A DNA stretch of 64,000 nucleotides from a virus. This document shows positions 36,941-45,356 of the stretch, one piece after another. Made by a program: the position numbers and the translations under genes. Position 1 is the stretch's first letter. Every line of letters starts with the position of its first letter. The notes beneath the pieces were generated by a model that was not told where the DNA came from, did not search any database, and was given only the letters and a program-made list of their open reading frames with translations. The stretch lies in the IMG/VR virus record IMGVR_UViG_3300035070_003385, positions 62,001 to 126,000 of that record; one strand, written 5' to 3'.

Positions 36941-37015
36941 GATGGTGGAATAAATCCACAATATACATCGCAATATAAACCAATGCTATATAACGCAAAA
37001 CTAGGAGACACAAAT

Positions 37016-37954
37016 ATGACAATGTCATTTGATGCACTTAAAAAGAACCGTTCATCTTCACTCGATAAGTTGAACTCACAGCTCTCACAAATCGCAACAA
37101 AGAGCTATTCAGATCCCAACGAAGGTAAATTTTGGAAACCAACCCGTGATAAGGCAGGTAACGGCTTCGCCATCATTCGCTTTCTTCCTCCTACATCAGG
37201 AGAAGAAATGCCATTCGTCAGACTCTGGGACCATGGATTTCAAGGTCCAACCGGTTTGTGGTATATCGAGAACTCACTCACAACTATCGGAAAAGATGAT
37301 CCAGTTTCAGAATTTAACTCCAAACTCTGGAACAGTGGTGTTGACGCAGATAAAGAACAAGCTCGTAAACAGAAACGCCGCCTTAAATACGTATCGAACA
37401 TTTATGTAGTTAAGGATAGCGGTAACCCTGAGAACGAAGGCAAGGTCTTTATGTATCAGTTTGGTAAGAAAATCTTTGACAAGCTCAACGATTTGATGAA
37501 CCCATCCTTTGAAGACGAAAACCCAATCAATCCGTTTGACTTTTGGGAAGGCGCAAACTTTCGTTTGAAAATTCGTCAGTTTGAAGGTTACCCAAATTAC
37601 GACAAGTCAGAGTTCGACGGTCCGTCTCCACTCTTCGAGGATGATGATAAACTCGAAGGAGTTTGGAAACAGCAACACGCACTCCAAGAACTCGTTGACG
37701 AAAAGAACTTCAAATCCTATGGAGATCTTAAAGCAAAACTATATCGTGTTTTAAATTTAACAGGAGACTCTCCGCTGTCAACGAGCACAGCAGAAGATGA
37801 AACGGATAACGAGCTCGATATGAGCAAGTTTGGAAAAAGCGACGACGCCCCTACGATGAAAGAAGAAACATCTTCCCCGCAGACATCACAGTCTGACGAT
37901 ATCAGCGATGACGATGAAGATCTTGCAATGTTTAGAGACCTCGTTAAAGGTTAA
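37016..37954 (+). CDS. gp32: Single-stranded DNA-binding protein gp32
   Basis: 312 aa from ATG 37016 (AGGAG upstream). N-terminal basic region (FDALKKNRSSSLDKLNSQLS) for cooperativity, core OB-fold with aromatic/basic strands (RFLPPTSGEEMPFVRLWDHG), and a very acidic C-terminus (SDDISDDDEDLAMFRDLVKG) for partner binding. There is no Cys in the whole protein, so the zinc site of T4 gp32 is missing, as in the cyanophage-type group. A terminator follows. Confidence 0.95.
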   Translation: MTMSFDALKKNRSSSLDKLNSQLSQIATKSYSDPNEGKFWKPTRDKAGNGFAIIRFLPPTSGEEMPFVRLWDHGFQGPTGLWYIENSLTTIGKDDPVSEFNSKLWNSGVDADKEQARKQKRRLKYVSNIYVVKDSGNPENEGKVFMYQFGKKIFDKLNDLMNPSFEDENPINPFDFWEGANFRLKIRQFEGYPNYDKSEFDGPSPLFEDDDKLEGVWKQQHALQELVDEKNFKSYGDLKAKLYRVLNLTGDSPLSTSTAEDETDNELDMSKFGKSDDAPTMKEETSSPQTSQSDDISDDDEDLAMFRDLVKG

Positions 37955-37960
37955 CAAAGA

Positions 37961-37982
37961 GAAGGGGCTTCGGCCCCTTCTT
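37961..37982 (+). terminator. Intrinsic terminator after gp32
   Basis: GAAGGGGC, loop TTCG, GCCCCTTC followed by TT: a perfect 8-bp GC-rich stem with a stable UUCG tetraloop, 6 bp after the stop. The T tract is very short, so it may also serve as an mRNA 3' stabiliser. Confidence 0.75.
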
Positions 37983-37999
37983 ACATCCAGGAGGTAAAC

Positions 38000-38326
38000 A
38001 TGGCTAACAAAATATACGAAGAAGTTTTGGATTTTGACTTCGGATTTACTTTTATAGACGAAGAGCTGCAAGAAAAGGAACTTGCCGCCGAAGAAACTAT
38101 TCAGCAAGTAAGTTCTGAAAAACAAACACTTGAGGATCAATTAGTTGATGCTAAATTGGCAGCAGATGATTTAGAATATAGATTAGAACTTTTATATAAA
38201 TCTATTGTACCATTTCTTAATAATCTTTGCAAAAATCCAGACAAATCAACAATCTATTGGCCTGACCGAGTTTCTAAAATTGAATCTTATCAGGGTAAAC
38301 TACTTTCAATCGTAGAAGGAAAATAA
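38000..38326 (+). CDS. Unknown 108-aa coiled-coil protein before uvsX
   Basis: Strong AGGAGG ribosome-binding site. An acidic N-terminus, then a heptad coil (EEETIQQ...QTLEDQLVDAKLAADDLEYR), and a C-terminal helical part. It lies 1 bp before uvsX and is the usual site of a small conserved gene in related phages. Role unknown, perhaps an accessory to UvsX or gp32. Confidence 0.6.
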   Translation: MANKIYEEVLDFDFGFTFIDEELQEKELAAEETIQQVSSEKQTLEDQLVDAKLAADDLEYRLELLYKSIVPFLNNLCKNPDKSTIYWPDRVSKIESYQGKLLSIVEGK

Positions 38327-38327
38327 T

Positions 38328-39434
38328 ATGAGTCTACTCGACAAACTTGTGAAAAACTCTACTATTAAACTTACAGCTCAATTAACAGAGTCAAAAGTTT
38401 TTGGTAAAAAAGAAATGGCACCAACGCCTGTTCCTATGGTAAATGTGGCCCTTTCTGGTGACATCGATGGAGGATTATCCCCAGGCCTTTTGGTTTTGGC
38501 TGGTCCGTCTAAACACTTTAAGTCTGCGTTTGCACTATTAACAGCAGCTGCATATATGAACAAATATGAAGATGCAATTTTACTGTTTTATGATTCAGAA
38601 TTTGGTACACCACAAGCATATTTTGAGTCGTTTGGTATTGACATGGATCGAGTAGTCCATACACCAATTACTAATGTTGAAGAACTTAAATTTGACATTG
38701 CAAGCCAACTCGATGCAATTGATAAAAAAGATCATGTATGTATTATCATTGACTCCGTTGGTAACCTTGCTTCAAAGAAAGAAGTTGAGGACGCAATGAA
38801 CGAAAAATCAGTTGCCGATATGTCTCGCGCAAAGGCTCTGAAATCTTTGTTCCGTATTGTAACACCACATCTTAATCTTAAAGATATTCCATTGATTGCT
38901 GTCAACCACACGTATCAAGAGATCGGTCTGTTCCCAAAGGCAATCGTATCAGGTGGTACAGGCATCTATTATTCAGCTGATGCCATTTGGATTGTTGGTC
39001 GCCAACAAGATAAAGTTGGCACTGAAATCCAAGGTTATCACTTTGTTATTAATATTGAAAAATCTCGACACGTTAAGGAAAAATCCAAAATTCCAATTTC
39101 CGTATCTTGGGAAGGCGGTATTGTTAAATGGTCAGGTTTGATGGACGTTGCTGAAAAAGGTGGATATCTACGTAAACCAAAGGTTGGTTGGTATGAAGCA
39201 GTAGATCCAGCAACTGGTGAAATACTTTCGGCAAAACTAATGCGAGCTAAGGAAGTAAATGATAATGGTGATTTTTGGAATATGATGTTTGAAAAAACTG
39301 ATTTCAAAGCCTACGTTCACGATCGCTTTACAATCGGTGCATCTGGTAGTATTATGCGTGAAGATGATGGTAATAGCAGATCAAAGGCATTGGACGATTT
39401 GGCAGAAGCTGATAGCGAAGATGATCTAATTTAA
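38328..39434 (+). CDS. uvsX: UvsX recombinase (RecA-like)
   Basis: 368 aa. Strand-exchange protein. Walker A is GPSKHFKSAF (T4: GPSKSFKS), Walker B VCIIIDSVGNL, and NHTYQEIGLFPKAIVSGGTG is the L2 DNA-binding region. The C-terminus is acidic (LDDLAEADSEDDLI). T4 UvsX has 391 aa. It works with UvsY (10356) and gp32. Confidence 0.96.
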   Translation: MSLLDKLVKNSTIKLTAQLTESKVFGKKEMAPTPVPMVNVALSGDIDGGLSPGLLVLAGPSKHFKSAFALLTAAAYMNKYEDAILLFYDSEFGTPQAYFESFGIDMDRVVHTPITNVEELKFDIASQLDAIDKKDHVCIIIDSVGNLASKKEVEDAMNEKSVADMSRAKALKSLFRIVTPHLNLKDIPLIAVNHTYQEIGLFPKAIVSGGTGIYYSADAIWIVGRQQDKVGTEIQGYHFVINIEKSRHVKEKSKIPISVSWEGGIVKWSGLMDVAEKGGYLRKPKVGWYEAVDPATGEILSAKLMRAKEVNDNGDFWNMMFEKTDFKAYVHDRFTIGASGSIMREDDGNSRSKALDDLAEADSEDDLI

Positions 39435-39437
39435 TTG

Positions 39438-39466
39438 TTGACAATTCTATGATATAGTGATATATT
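39438..39466 (+). promoter_or_regulatory. Sigma70-type promoter for gp41
   Basis: TTGACA (39438-39443), 17-bp spacer, TATATT (39461-39466), 3 bp after the uvsX stop. The leader contains an ATGGCA/TGCCAT hairpin near 39484-39512. Confidence 0.75.
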
Positions 39467-39540
39467 AAAATTAATTACAAAGGTGATGGCATTGATCTGT
39501 GATTGGTGCCATTACTCATCTTAACAATGGAAAAATTTGT

Positions 39541-40971
39541 ATGATTGAAAAAACAATATTATCTAATTTGATTTACAACGAAGAATATTGCAGAAGAGTA
39601 TTTCCTTACATTAAGGAAGAATATTTCGATGATAATAGTCTTCGTAAAATCTTTTCAACATATTCGGACTATATGAACGAATATAAAGAGCCGCCATCAA
39701 TCGAAGCTCTTAAAATTTCAATAGATAAACGTAAAGATCTAAATGAAAGCGCATATAAAGAAGTCACGAATTTAATTGATGAATTAAAGACAGACGATAA
39801 TACAAATGAAACGTTTCTTGTAGATGAAACTGAAAAGTTTTGCCAGAATAAAGATCTTTATAATTCAATTCGTAAGGCTATTCTTATTCTCGACGGTCAA
39901 GATAAAGAAAACGATAAAGGAGCAATTCCAGGAATTCTTTCTGATTCGCTTGGCATTAGTTTCGATACACATATTGGCCACGACTTTCTTGAAGATTTTG
40001 AGTCTAGGCACGAGTATTACCATCGTAAAGAAGAACGCATTCCGTTTGATATCGACATCCTAAATACTATTACAAAAGGTGGATTACCTCGTAAATCTAT
40101 GTCAGTTCTTTTGGCAACAACTGGTGGTGGTAAGTCCCTCGTTAAATGTCACATGGCCGCATCGAGTCTAATGCACGGCAAGAATGTTCTATACGTTACA
40201 ATGGAATTGGCGGAAGAAGAAGTTGCTCGGCGTATTGATGCAAACATTATGAATATTACTCTTGACGAAGTTAAGGAAGTTCCTCTTAACGTATTTGAAA
40301 AAAGAATGGATCGTTATAAAAGTAAGACTCCTGGAAAATTGGTTATTAAAGAGTACCCAACAGGTTCTGCGCACTCCGGCCACTTCCGCCATCTCCTCAA
40401 CGAAATGCGTATGAAAAAGAACTTTATTCCAGATATTGTGTTTATTGACTATCTTAACATTTGTGCATCAGCGAGAGTAAAAGGCGCGGCCGCGGCAAAC
40501 TCTTATACACTTGTTAAATCAATCGCTGAAGAAATTCGCGGTCTTGCCATGGAATTTGACATGGCTATTGTTACCTCCTCTCAGTTTAATCGAGATGGTT
40601 ATGGAAACTCTGATGTTGATCTTACGAACACCTCTGAGTCTATGGGTATTACTCACACCGCGGACCTTATCCTCGGTCTTATCACATCAGAAGAATTAGA
40701 TCAACGCGGACAGCTTATGATTAAACAACTTAAAAATCGCTATGGAGATTTAGGCTATTATCGTAGATTTGTTGTAGGGATTGAAAGAGCAAAAATGAAA
40801 TTGTTCAATCTTGAAGAGCGTGCTCAAGATACTATTCAATCCGAGTCTTCAAATGGTAAAGGCGGTAATGATCCTCGCCCGACATTTGATAAGTCTTCGT
40901 TTGGAGAACAGTGGGACATGGGTTCCAAAAATAAAAAGAAAAGTTTGTTTGAAGTAGGAGAATTACAATGA
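39541..40971 (+). CDS. gp41: Replicative DNA helicase gp41 (DnaB family)
   Basis: 476 aa from ATG 39541 (MIEKTILSNLIYNEEYC); an in-frame GTG at 39499 would add a non-conserved segment over the leader hairpin. LATTGGGKSLVKCHMA is Walker A, FIDYLNIC Walker B, and a DnaB-type ELAEEEVARRID block (after LYVTM) is present. Hexameric 5'-3' helicase acting with gp61 primase and gp59 loader. The stop overlaps the next ATG. Confidence 0.95.
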   Translation: MIEKTILSNLIYNEEYCRRVFPYIKEEYFDDNSLRKIFSTYSDYMNEYKEPPSIEALKISIDKRKDLNESAYKEVTNLIDELKTDDNTNETFLVDETEKFCQNKDLYNSIRKAILILDGQDKENDKGAIPGILSDSLGISFDTHIGHDFLEDFESRHEYYHRKEERIPFDIDILNTITKGGLPRKSMSVLLATTGGGKSLVKCHMAASSLMHGKNVLYVTMELAEEEVARRIDANIMNITLDEVKEVPLNVFEKRMDRYKSKTPGKLVIKEYPTGSAHSGHFRHLLNEMRMKKNFIPDIVFIDYLNICASARVKGAAAANSYTLVKSIAEEIRGLAMEFDMAIVTSSQFNRDGYGNSDVDLTNTSESMGITHTADLILGLITSEELDQRGQLMIKQLKNRYGDLGYYRRFVVGIERAKMKLFNLEERAQDTIQSESSNGKGGNDPRPTFDKSSFGEQWDMGSKNKKKSLFEVGELQ

Positions 40972-41159
40972 GTTATTCATTAAAGAAAAACGAAAACCAA
41001 TACAGCATTTTGGAAATAGATAGTGGTACTTTAATTCAAGTTGGAACAGACTATAAAAATGCAAGAGTTACTTGCAGAAAATTAAATTTAGGATTTGGGT
41101 TTCAAGGATGGACTCCATTGTTTTTTTCGAAAAAAAATATTTCTACCAATTTACAATAA
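40968..41159 (+). CDS. Unknown 63-aa protein
   Basis: ATG overlaps the gp41 stop (ATGA), preceded by GTAGGAG. 63 aa, basic and strand-rich (SLKKNENQYSILEIDSGTLI), with a hydrophobic FGFQGWTPLFF segment. Probably expressed with gp41. No domain recognised. Confidence 0.6.
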   Translation: MSYSLKKNENQYSILEIDSGTLIQVGTDYKNARVTCRKLNLGFGFQGWTPLFFSKKNISTNLQ

Positions 41160-41179
41160 GCGCCTAAAGCATGTTATTT

Positions 41180-41187
41180 TATAAATA
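41180..41187 (+). promoter_or_regulatory. T4-type late promoter
   Basis: TATAAATA 32 bp before the ATG at 41219; it starts a three-gene late unit (41219, 42518, 43759). Confidence 0.65.
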
Positions 41188-41218
41188 GTTTAAATTAATC
41201 CTATACAAGAGAATATGT

Positions 41219-42514
41219 ATGATTTCGTTTAAAAAATATTTAAGAGAGAACAGTGAAATGCTTTTTGTGTCTCAGCAAGACAAGGCTAGATTTGATGCAG
41301 CCATTCAGCCATATACTTACACCGTAAAGAGTACAACAAATAACAAAACAGTATTGGTCGTTCGTTCTCAGAAAAATGATCGTGACTCTGTCAAGAAAAA
41401 TATAGAACAAAAATTAGATAAAGCAAACATAGATTACGAACTAAGCACATCCGGCGGGTCCGTCGGTTCTACTATCGTAAAGCTTGGATCTAAAAAGGTT
41501 CAAATTACATTTAAGCCAACGTCAGGGGGCATGTCAGAGACTACTCTTAATTCAACGATTACGGAGTTGGTTCCTTCTCTAGCATTTATGTCAAAGAAAA
41601 AGTTTTCAAACATAAACGACCTATATGATTTTATATCTGAAGCCGATGGAAACAAATATGGCGTATATGTAAATAGTAGAGACGCAGAAGCCGGTAAACA
41701 ATTTATCGAACAAATGCCAACGTCTTCAAAATATTCTGAAAAAATGGAAAACGCTTTAGCTATTTTAGACTATCTTAATGATTTAAACAAACAATCTCCT
41801 ATTCAACAAGTGTTTTGGGGTTATCGAGCGAAGCCAACCGGCATACCTGCGTCTCATAAAGGTGATTTATTCATCAAGTTTAAAAATAAAAATATGCTTG
41901 GCGTATCGCTTAAAGCTGGTGGTGAAAAAACCGCTGAACCTCAATTAAATACTTACGTGAATAAATTCTTTGATGATTTTTCGTATGCACGTGAAAAATC
42001 AGATCTACAGAAACTAATATTTAACAAAGTACATTCAAAACTTGGGTTACCTTTTGATTGGGACTCGAGAGGAAAGAAACGAAATTCAATTAAAATTATT
42101 ACAGAATTTAAGAAAAAGAATTCTAGAGAATACGAAAGTATGTACGACCAAATGCTTGATCTTATACGCGATGGTATTATAAGTGCAGTAAATAAGAATA
42201 AATCTAAAGCTATTGATTATATACAAAAACAAGTACTTAAAAAAGACAAAAACGTACCTTTAGTTGTCGTTAAAGCATTTGGTAATAAGTATAAAATGGT
42301 TACAGACGAAGATGATCTAGGAGCATTTTTGCCGAGGGTAAAAACTGTTAAAGCATATAAGTCTACCTCATCTAAACAAAATTGGTTTATTGAATTAAAC
42401 GCTGGTGGTAGCGAAAAGCTAACGATGAATATGTCAGTTCGTTCGAACAAATCTCCACCTGAAAATAAAATTGCTCAAGGTTTTAATCTTGCTATCAAAT
42501 TTAATGGAATTTAA
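41219..42514 (+). CDS. Probable internal capsid protein, 431 aa
   Basis: The N-terminus MISFKKYLRENSE fits the shared motif M-x-x-F-K-x-(F/Y)-(I/L)-x-E found in at least six other proteins of the window. It resembles the T4 capsid-targeting sequence cut by prohead protease gp21 after (I/L)xE. The remaining protein is large, basic and mixed alpha/beta, with LGVSLKAGGEKTAEPQLN near the middle, a pattern like a nuclease or restriction-like fold, but I do not recognise it. Late promoter, adjacent to the ligase-like gene with the same N-terminal motif. Confidence 0.6.
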   Translation: MISFKKYLRENSEMLFVSQQDKARFDAAIQPYTYTVKSTTNNKTVLVVRSQKNDRDSVKKNIEQKLDKANIDYELSTSGGSVGSTIVKLGSKKVQITFKPTSGGMSETTLNSTITELVPSLAFMSKKKFSNINDLYDFISEADGNKYGVYVNSRDAEAGKQFIEQMPTSSKYSEKMENALAILDYLNDLNKQSPIQQVFWGYRAKPTGIPASHKGDLFIKFKNKNMLGVSLKAGGEKTAEPQLNTYVNKFFDDFSYAREKSDLQKLIFNKVHSKLGLPFDWDSRGKKRNSIKIITEFKKKNSREYESMYDQMLDLIRDGIISAVNKNKSKAIDYIQKQVLKKDKNVPLVVVKAFGNKYKMVTDEDDLGAFLPRVKTVKAYKSTSSKQNWFIELNAGGSEKLTMNMSVRSNKSPPENKIAQGFNLAIKFNGI

Positions 42515-42517
42515 TAA

Positions 42518-43759
42518 ATGATTCGTTTTAAAAAGTTTTTGTCCGAAGAAAAGAACCTGCACATGACACATGCAGAAGATGCTGTTATTGATGGCGGCAT
42601 TGTTGGTACACGAAACGTAATAAACTATCTTCGTGATATTAGAGATATGCTAGCAGGTAATACTAAAGCACCCGTCAATATTAGCGTCAAGTGGGATGGC
42701 GCACCAGCAGTATTTGCTGGCATCGATCCAAGTGATGGAAAATTCTTTGTAGCTAAAAAAGGTATTTTTAATAAGAACCCAAAGCTATATAAAACACACG
42801 CCGATATTGATGCTGATACCGTGGGTAAGGCAGAGCTAAATGCAAAACTAAAAATTGCGTTAGATGAATTTTCAAAACTAGGAATTAAAGGTGTAGTACA
42901 AGGCGATTTTTTATATGAAAAAAGTGATATTAAAGAAGATACGATTGACGGTGAACCGCATATTACTTTCCATCCTAATACGATTGTTTATGCGATACCT
43001 AAATCATCAAAGCTTGCTAAAACAATACTCAGATCCAAGGTCGGAGTGGTCTGGCATACTGTATACCGAGGATCAAGCCTTGAAAAAATGTCTGCAAATT
43101 TTGGAAAGGAGATTGCAAGCGGCCTTAAAACAGTCCCGTCGGTCTGGTCAGTAGACGCAGTATTCAAAGATCAATCTGGCAATGCAACATTTACCGCAAA
43201 AGAGACTGCTGATATTACAAAAATAATATCTCAAATTGGTTCACTGCTTAAGACAATTCCAAAAAACACATTTGATGCTCTCAAGCCAGGATCTCAGTAT
43301 GATATTAATATGCGCCTCAATACTTACATCAATACAAAAGTTCGCGCCGGCGAAAGAATTGGTAATCCAAAAACTTTTGTTAAAGGCTTTCAGAAATACT
43401 TAAGTGATTATTACGATAAAGAAATTGATAGTAAAAAATCGCCAAAAGGTAAAGCAACCTGGCAAGCTAAAAAAGATAATGCCATGATGTTTTTCAAAAA
43501 AGTCAAACCGCGCGATCTTGAAAATTTATTTACTATGTATAACCTAATCGTTGACGCAAAGCATACAATTATTCGTAAACTTGAAAACGTTGATGGCTTA
43601 AAAACACTACTTAAAACCAATAAAGGCTATGAAGTTACAGGGCAAGAAGGTTTTGTTGCAATTGATCGTTATGGTAAGAATGCGTTAAAACTTGTTGACC
43701 GCTTACAATTTTCAGCTGCAAACTTTTCAGATAAATATATTAAGGGATGGCAAAAGTAA
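42518..43759 (+). CDS. Nucleotidyltransferase/ligase-like protein with capsid-targeting-type N-terminus
   Basis: 413 aa. Starts MIRFKKFLSEEKN, again ending in LSE. VSVKWDGAPAVFAGID-like NISVKWDGAPAVFAGIDPSD carries a KxDG motif as in covalent nucleotidyltransferases (DNA/RNA ligases, capping enzymes). GKFFVAKKGIF could be motif IIIa-like and GVVQGDFLYEKSDI motif III/IV-like. Downstream motif V is not clear. Homologous hypothetical proteins are common in cyanophages. If packaged, it would be delivered with the DNA. Confidence 0.65.
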   Translation: MIRFKKFLSEEKNLHMTHAEDAVIDGGIVGTRNVINYLRDIRDMLAGNTKAPVNISVKWDGAPAVFAGIDPSDGKFFVAKKGIFNKNPKLYKTHADIDADTVGKAELNAKLKIALDEFSKLGIKGVVQGDFLYEKSDIKEDTIDGEPHITFHPNTIVYAIPKSSKLAKTILRSKVGVVWHTVYRGSSLEKMSANFGKEIASGLKTVPSVWSVDAVFKDQSGNATFTAKETADITKIISQIGSLLKTIPKNTFDALKPGSQYDINMRLNTYINTKVRAGERIGNPKTFVKGFQKYLSDYYDKEIDSKKSPKGKATWQAKKDNAMMFFKKVKPRDLENLFTMYNLIVDAKHTIIRKLENVDGLKTLLKTNKGYEVTGQEGFVAIDRYGKNALKLVDRLQFSAANFSDKYIKGWQK

Positions 43760-44544
43760 TGGCTATTTGGAACAAATTAACTCAAGCGTATTTACAAAAT
43801 AATAAAACTTTATTTGAAGCATTTATTCTAGCAGATAAAGACGGCAATATTATCAACTCATTTGGAGTTGCATCTAATATTCCAATTGCTGCGGGCGACG
43901 TTGACGGTTATGACCATATTAACAAATTTGGCGCAACTGATGGAGACGTTACAGCTGGAACTATCTGGGACGGTAATTCAGCAGCAGTAACATATCCGTA
44001 CCCAGCTGCCGGTGTTGTAGCTGTAACTTCTACTCAAAACAGTGGCGCATCAGTTGAAATCCAAGGTCTTGACGCAGACTACGCACCACAAACAGTAACG
44101 ACTACTATTGGTGGAACAACCACTGAAACATTTTCACGAGTATTTAGAGCTCGTATGGTAGATACTAATAACGATGCAGATGTTACTATCAATCAAGGTG
44201 GCGCTTTAGCTGCAAAAATTCTTGAAGATAAAGGCCAAACTCTTATGGCTGTTTATACTGTGCCGGCAGGTAAAACGGCGTATCTAATCAAAACTCAAAT
44301 GGGTTCTGACAAAGCATCAACCAATGCCTCGTTACAATATACATTGTTTGCAAGACCTTTCGGTGGTACATTTAATGTTAAAGGTATTTCGTACGCTGCC
44401 GGCGGTCAAAATGTTATTGTAGAATATCCAGTACCATTAAAGTTTGAAGAAAAGACAGATATTAAAATTGATGTTGTTGCTGCATCGGGTGGTCAAACTT
44501 GTTCAGCAATGTTTGACCTTATATTGGTAGACAACCCGACATAA
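43759..44544 (+). CDS. Probable capsid decoration / virion structural protein
   Basis: 262 aa from ATG 43759, overlapping the previous stop by 1 base. Starts MAIWNKLTQAYLQNNKTLFE; the middle is a Gly/Thr/Val-rich beta region (VEIQGLDADYAPQTVTTTIG), followed by a strand-rich receptor-like or jelly-roll-like end (SAMFDLILVDNPT). Composition (few Cys, many Ala/Gly/Thr) and late context fit a head-surface protein. Related proteins are virion components of marine T4-like phages. Confidence 0.6.
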   Translation: MAIWNKLTQAYLQNNKTLFEAFILADKDGNIINSFGVASNIPIAAGDVDGYDHINKFGATDGDVTAGTIWDGNSAAVTYPYPAAGVVAVTSTQNSGASVEIQGLDADYAPQTVTTTIGGTTTETFSRVFRARMVDTNNDADVTINQGGALAAKILEDKGQTLMAVYTVPAGKTAYLIKTQMGSDKASTNASLQYTLFARPFGGTFNVKGISYAAGGQNVIVEYPVPLKFEEKTDIKIDVVAASGGQTCSAMFDLILVDNPT

Positions 44545-44620
44545 TGTCACGGTTGACACTAGTGAATACCGTCTATACCAAATTGGCAACCCAAATTAAG
44601 CCTTATTTTTACATTTCCTT

Positions 44621-44628
44621 AATAAATA
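44621..44628 (+). promoter_or_regulatory. T4-type late promoter, variant
   Basis: AATAAATA, one base off TATAAATA, 47 bp before the ATG at 44676. The 44545-44675 gap otherwise holds only a weak ACGGT/ACCGT inverted repeat. Confidence 0.45.
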
Positions 44629-44675
44629 TAATTGTAATTCAATAAAAACAATCATATGCGTTAAGGAGATGCAAC

Positions 44676-44963
44676 ATGTCACACACACTTCAATCACAAT
44701 CTTTATATAAATTTATTACGTTATCAATAGTAATTGAAAAAATCAAAGCCTTGTTTGTAGCTTTAGACAAATTTATGTATAAGCGTGCATTAAGACGCCA
44801 ATCATATAGAGAATTATCCTCCCTTTCAAATAGAGAATTAAAAGACATTGGCTTGTGCCGTGGCGACATCATGGCTGTTGTTAACGACCAGTTTTACGGT
44901 GACTCTATCCGCGAAAAAGAAACAACTGCAGAAATAAACAAAAATCTTAAAGGGTGGGCATAA
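44676..44963 (+). CDS. DUF1127 protein
   Basis: 95 aa. YRELSSLSNRELKDIGLCRG with following DI is the DUF1127 domain (about residues 47-68), an Arg-rich motif found mostly in alphaproteobacteria, where small DUF1127 proteins act in RNA turnover and phosphate/carbon metabolism regulation. The N-terminal part is hydrophobic-amphipathic. Strong AAGGAG ribosome-binding site. Almost certainly acquired from a host; could interfere with host RNA regulation. Confidence 0.75.
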   Translation: MSHTLQSQSLYKFITLSIVIEKIKALFVALDKFMYKRALRRQSYRELSSLSNRELKDIGLCRGDIMAVVNDQFYGDSIREKETTAEINKNLKGWA

Positions 44964-44964
44964 T

Positions 44965-45162
44965 ATGTTAGAACGTATATACGCAAGATTAGAAATCATT
45001 GGTTATAGCAGAGCTATTGGTGCAATGATTGGATCACCAGGAATTACCGCAGCGCATATGAAAGGCATGTATGAAGCCCGCGAAGACGCAGTTCAAAGAT
45101 TAGCAAAGTTAAAAGCAATAACTAAAGAAGAAAGCTTTGGAAGAACACTATATAATGCTTAA
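44965..45162 (+). CDS. Unknown 65-aa helical protein
   Basis: ATG one base after the DUF1127 stop. Helical, with YSRAIGAMIGSPGITAAHMK and MYEAREDAVQRLAKLKA. Size, helix content and position suggest it is a diverged relative or partner of the DUF1127 protein. It overlaps the next small frame by 8 nt. Confidence 0.55.
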   Translation: MLERIYARLEIIGYSRAIGAMIGSPGITAAHMKGMYEAREDAVQRLAKLKAITKEESFGRTLYNA

Positions 45163-45265
45163 TTTTATATTAAATAGTATTAGCGCATTTAATAACGCAG
45201 TTCTTGCCTCAAAATTGTGTGAACAAGGCTACATAGAAGAAGCAAGAAAAGTAATGCTAAGATAA
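45155..45265 (+). CDS. 36-aa helical peptide
   Basis: ATG at 45155, overlapping the previous gene. 36 residues, FILNSISAFNNAVLASKLCE and YIEEARKVMLR: two short helices similar to the N-terminal part of DUF1127 proteins. Likely a third member of the small-protein unit. Confidence 0.45.
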   Translation: MLNFILNSISAFNNAVLASKLCEQGYIEEARKVMLR

Positions 45266-45299
45266 CAGTAAATTTAGTATAATTAGGTTTGTAAGTAAA

Positions 45300-45336
45300 T
45301 ATAAATAAAGGCAGGGACAAGTTCTCTGCTTTTTTT
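45300..45336 (+). promoter_or_regulatory. Late promoter overlapping an intrinsic terminator
   Basis: TATAAATA (45300-45307) is followed at once by GCAGGGA/TTCTCTGC with a T7 tract (45309-45336). A T4-type late start, about 6 nt downstream of the box, would fall in the 5' arm at about 45313, so late transcripts would lack part of the terminator stem while transcripts arriving from 44676 would be stopped. The glycan island begins at 45357. Confidence 0.6.
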
Positions 45337-45356
45337 GTTAACAGGGATAATATACT

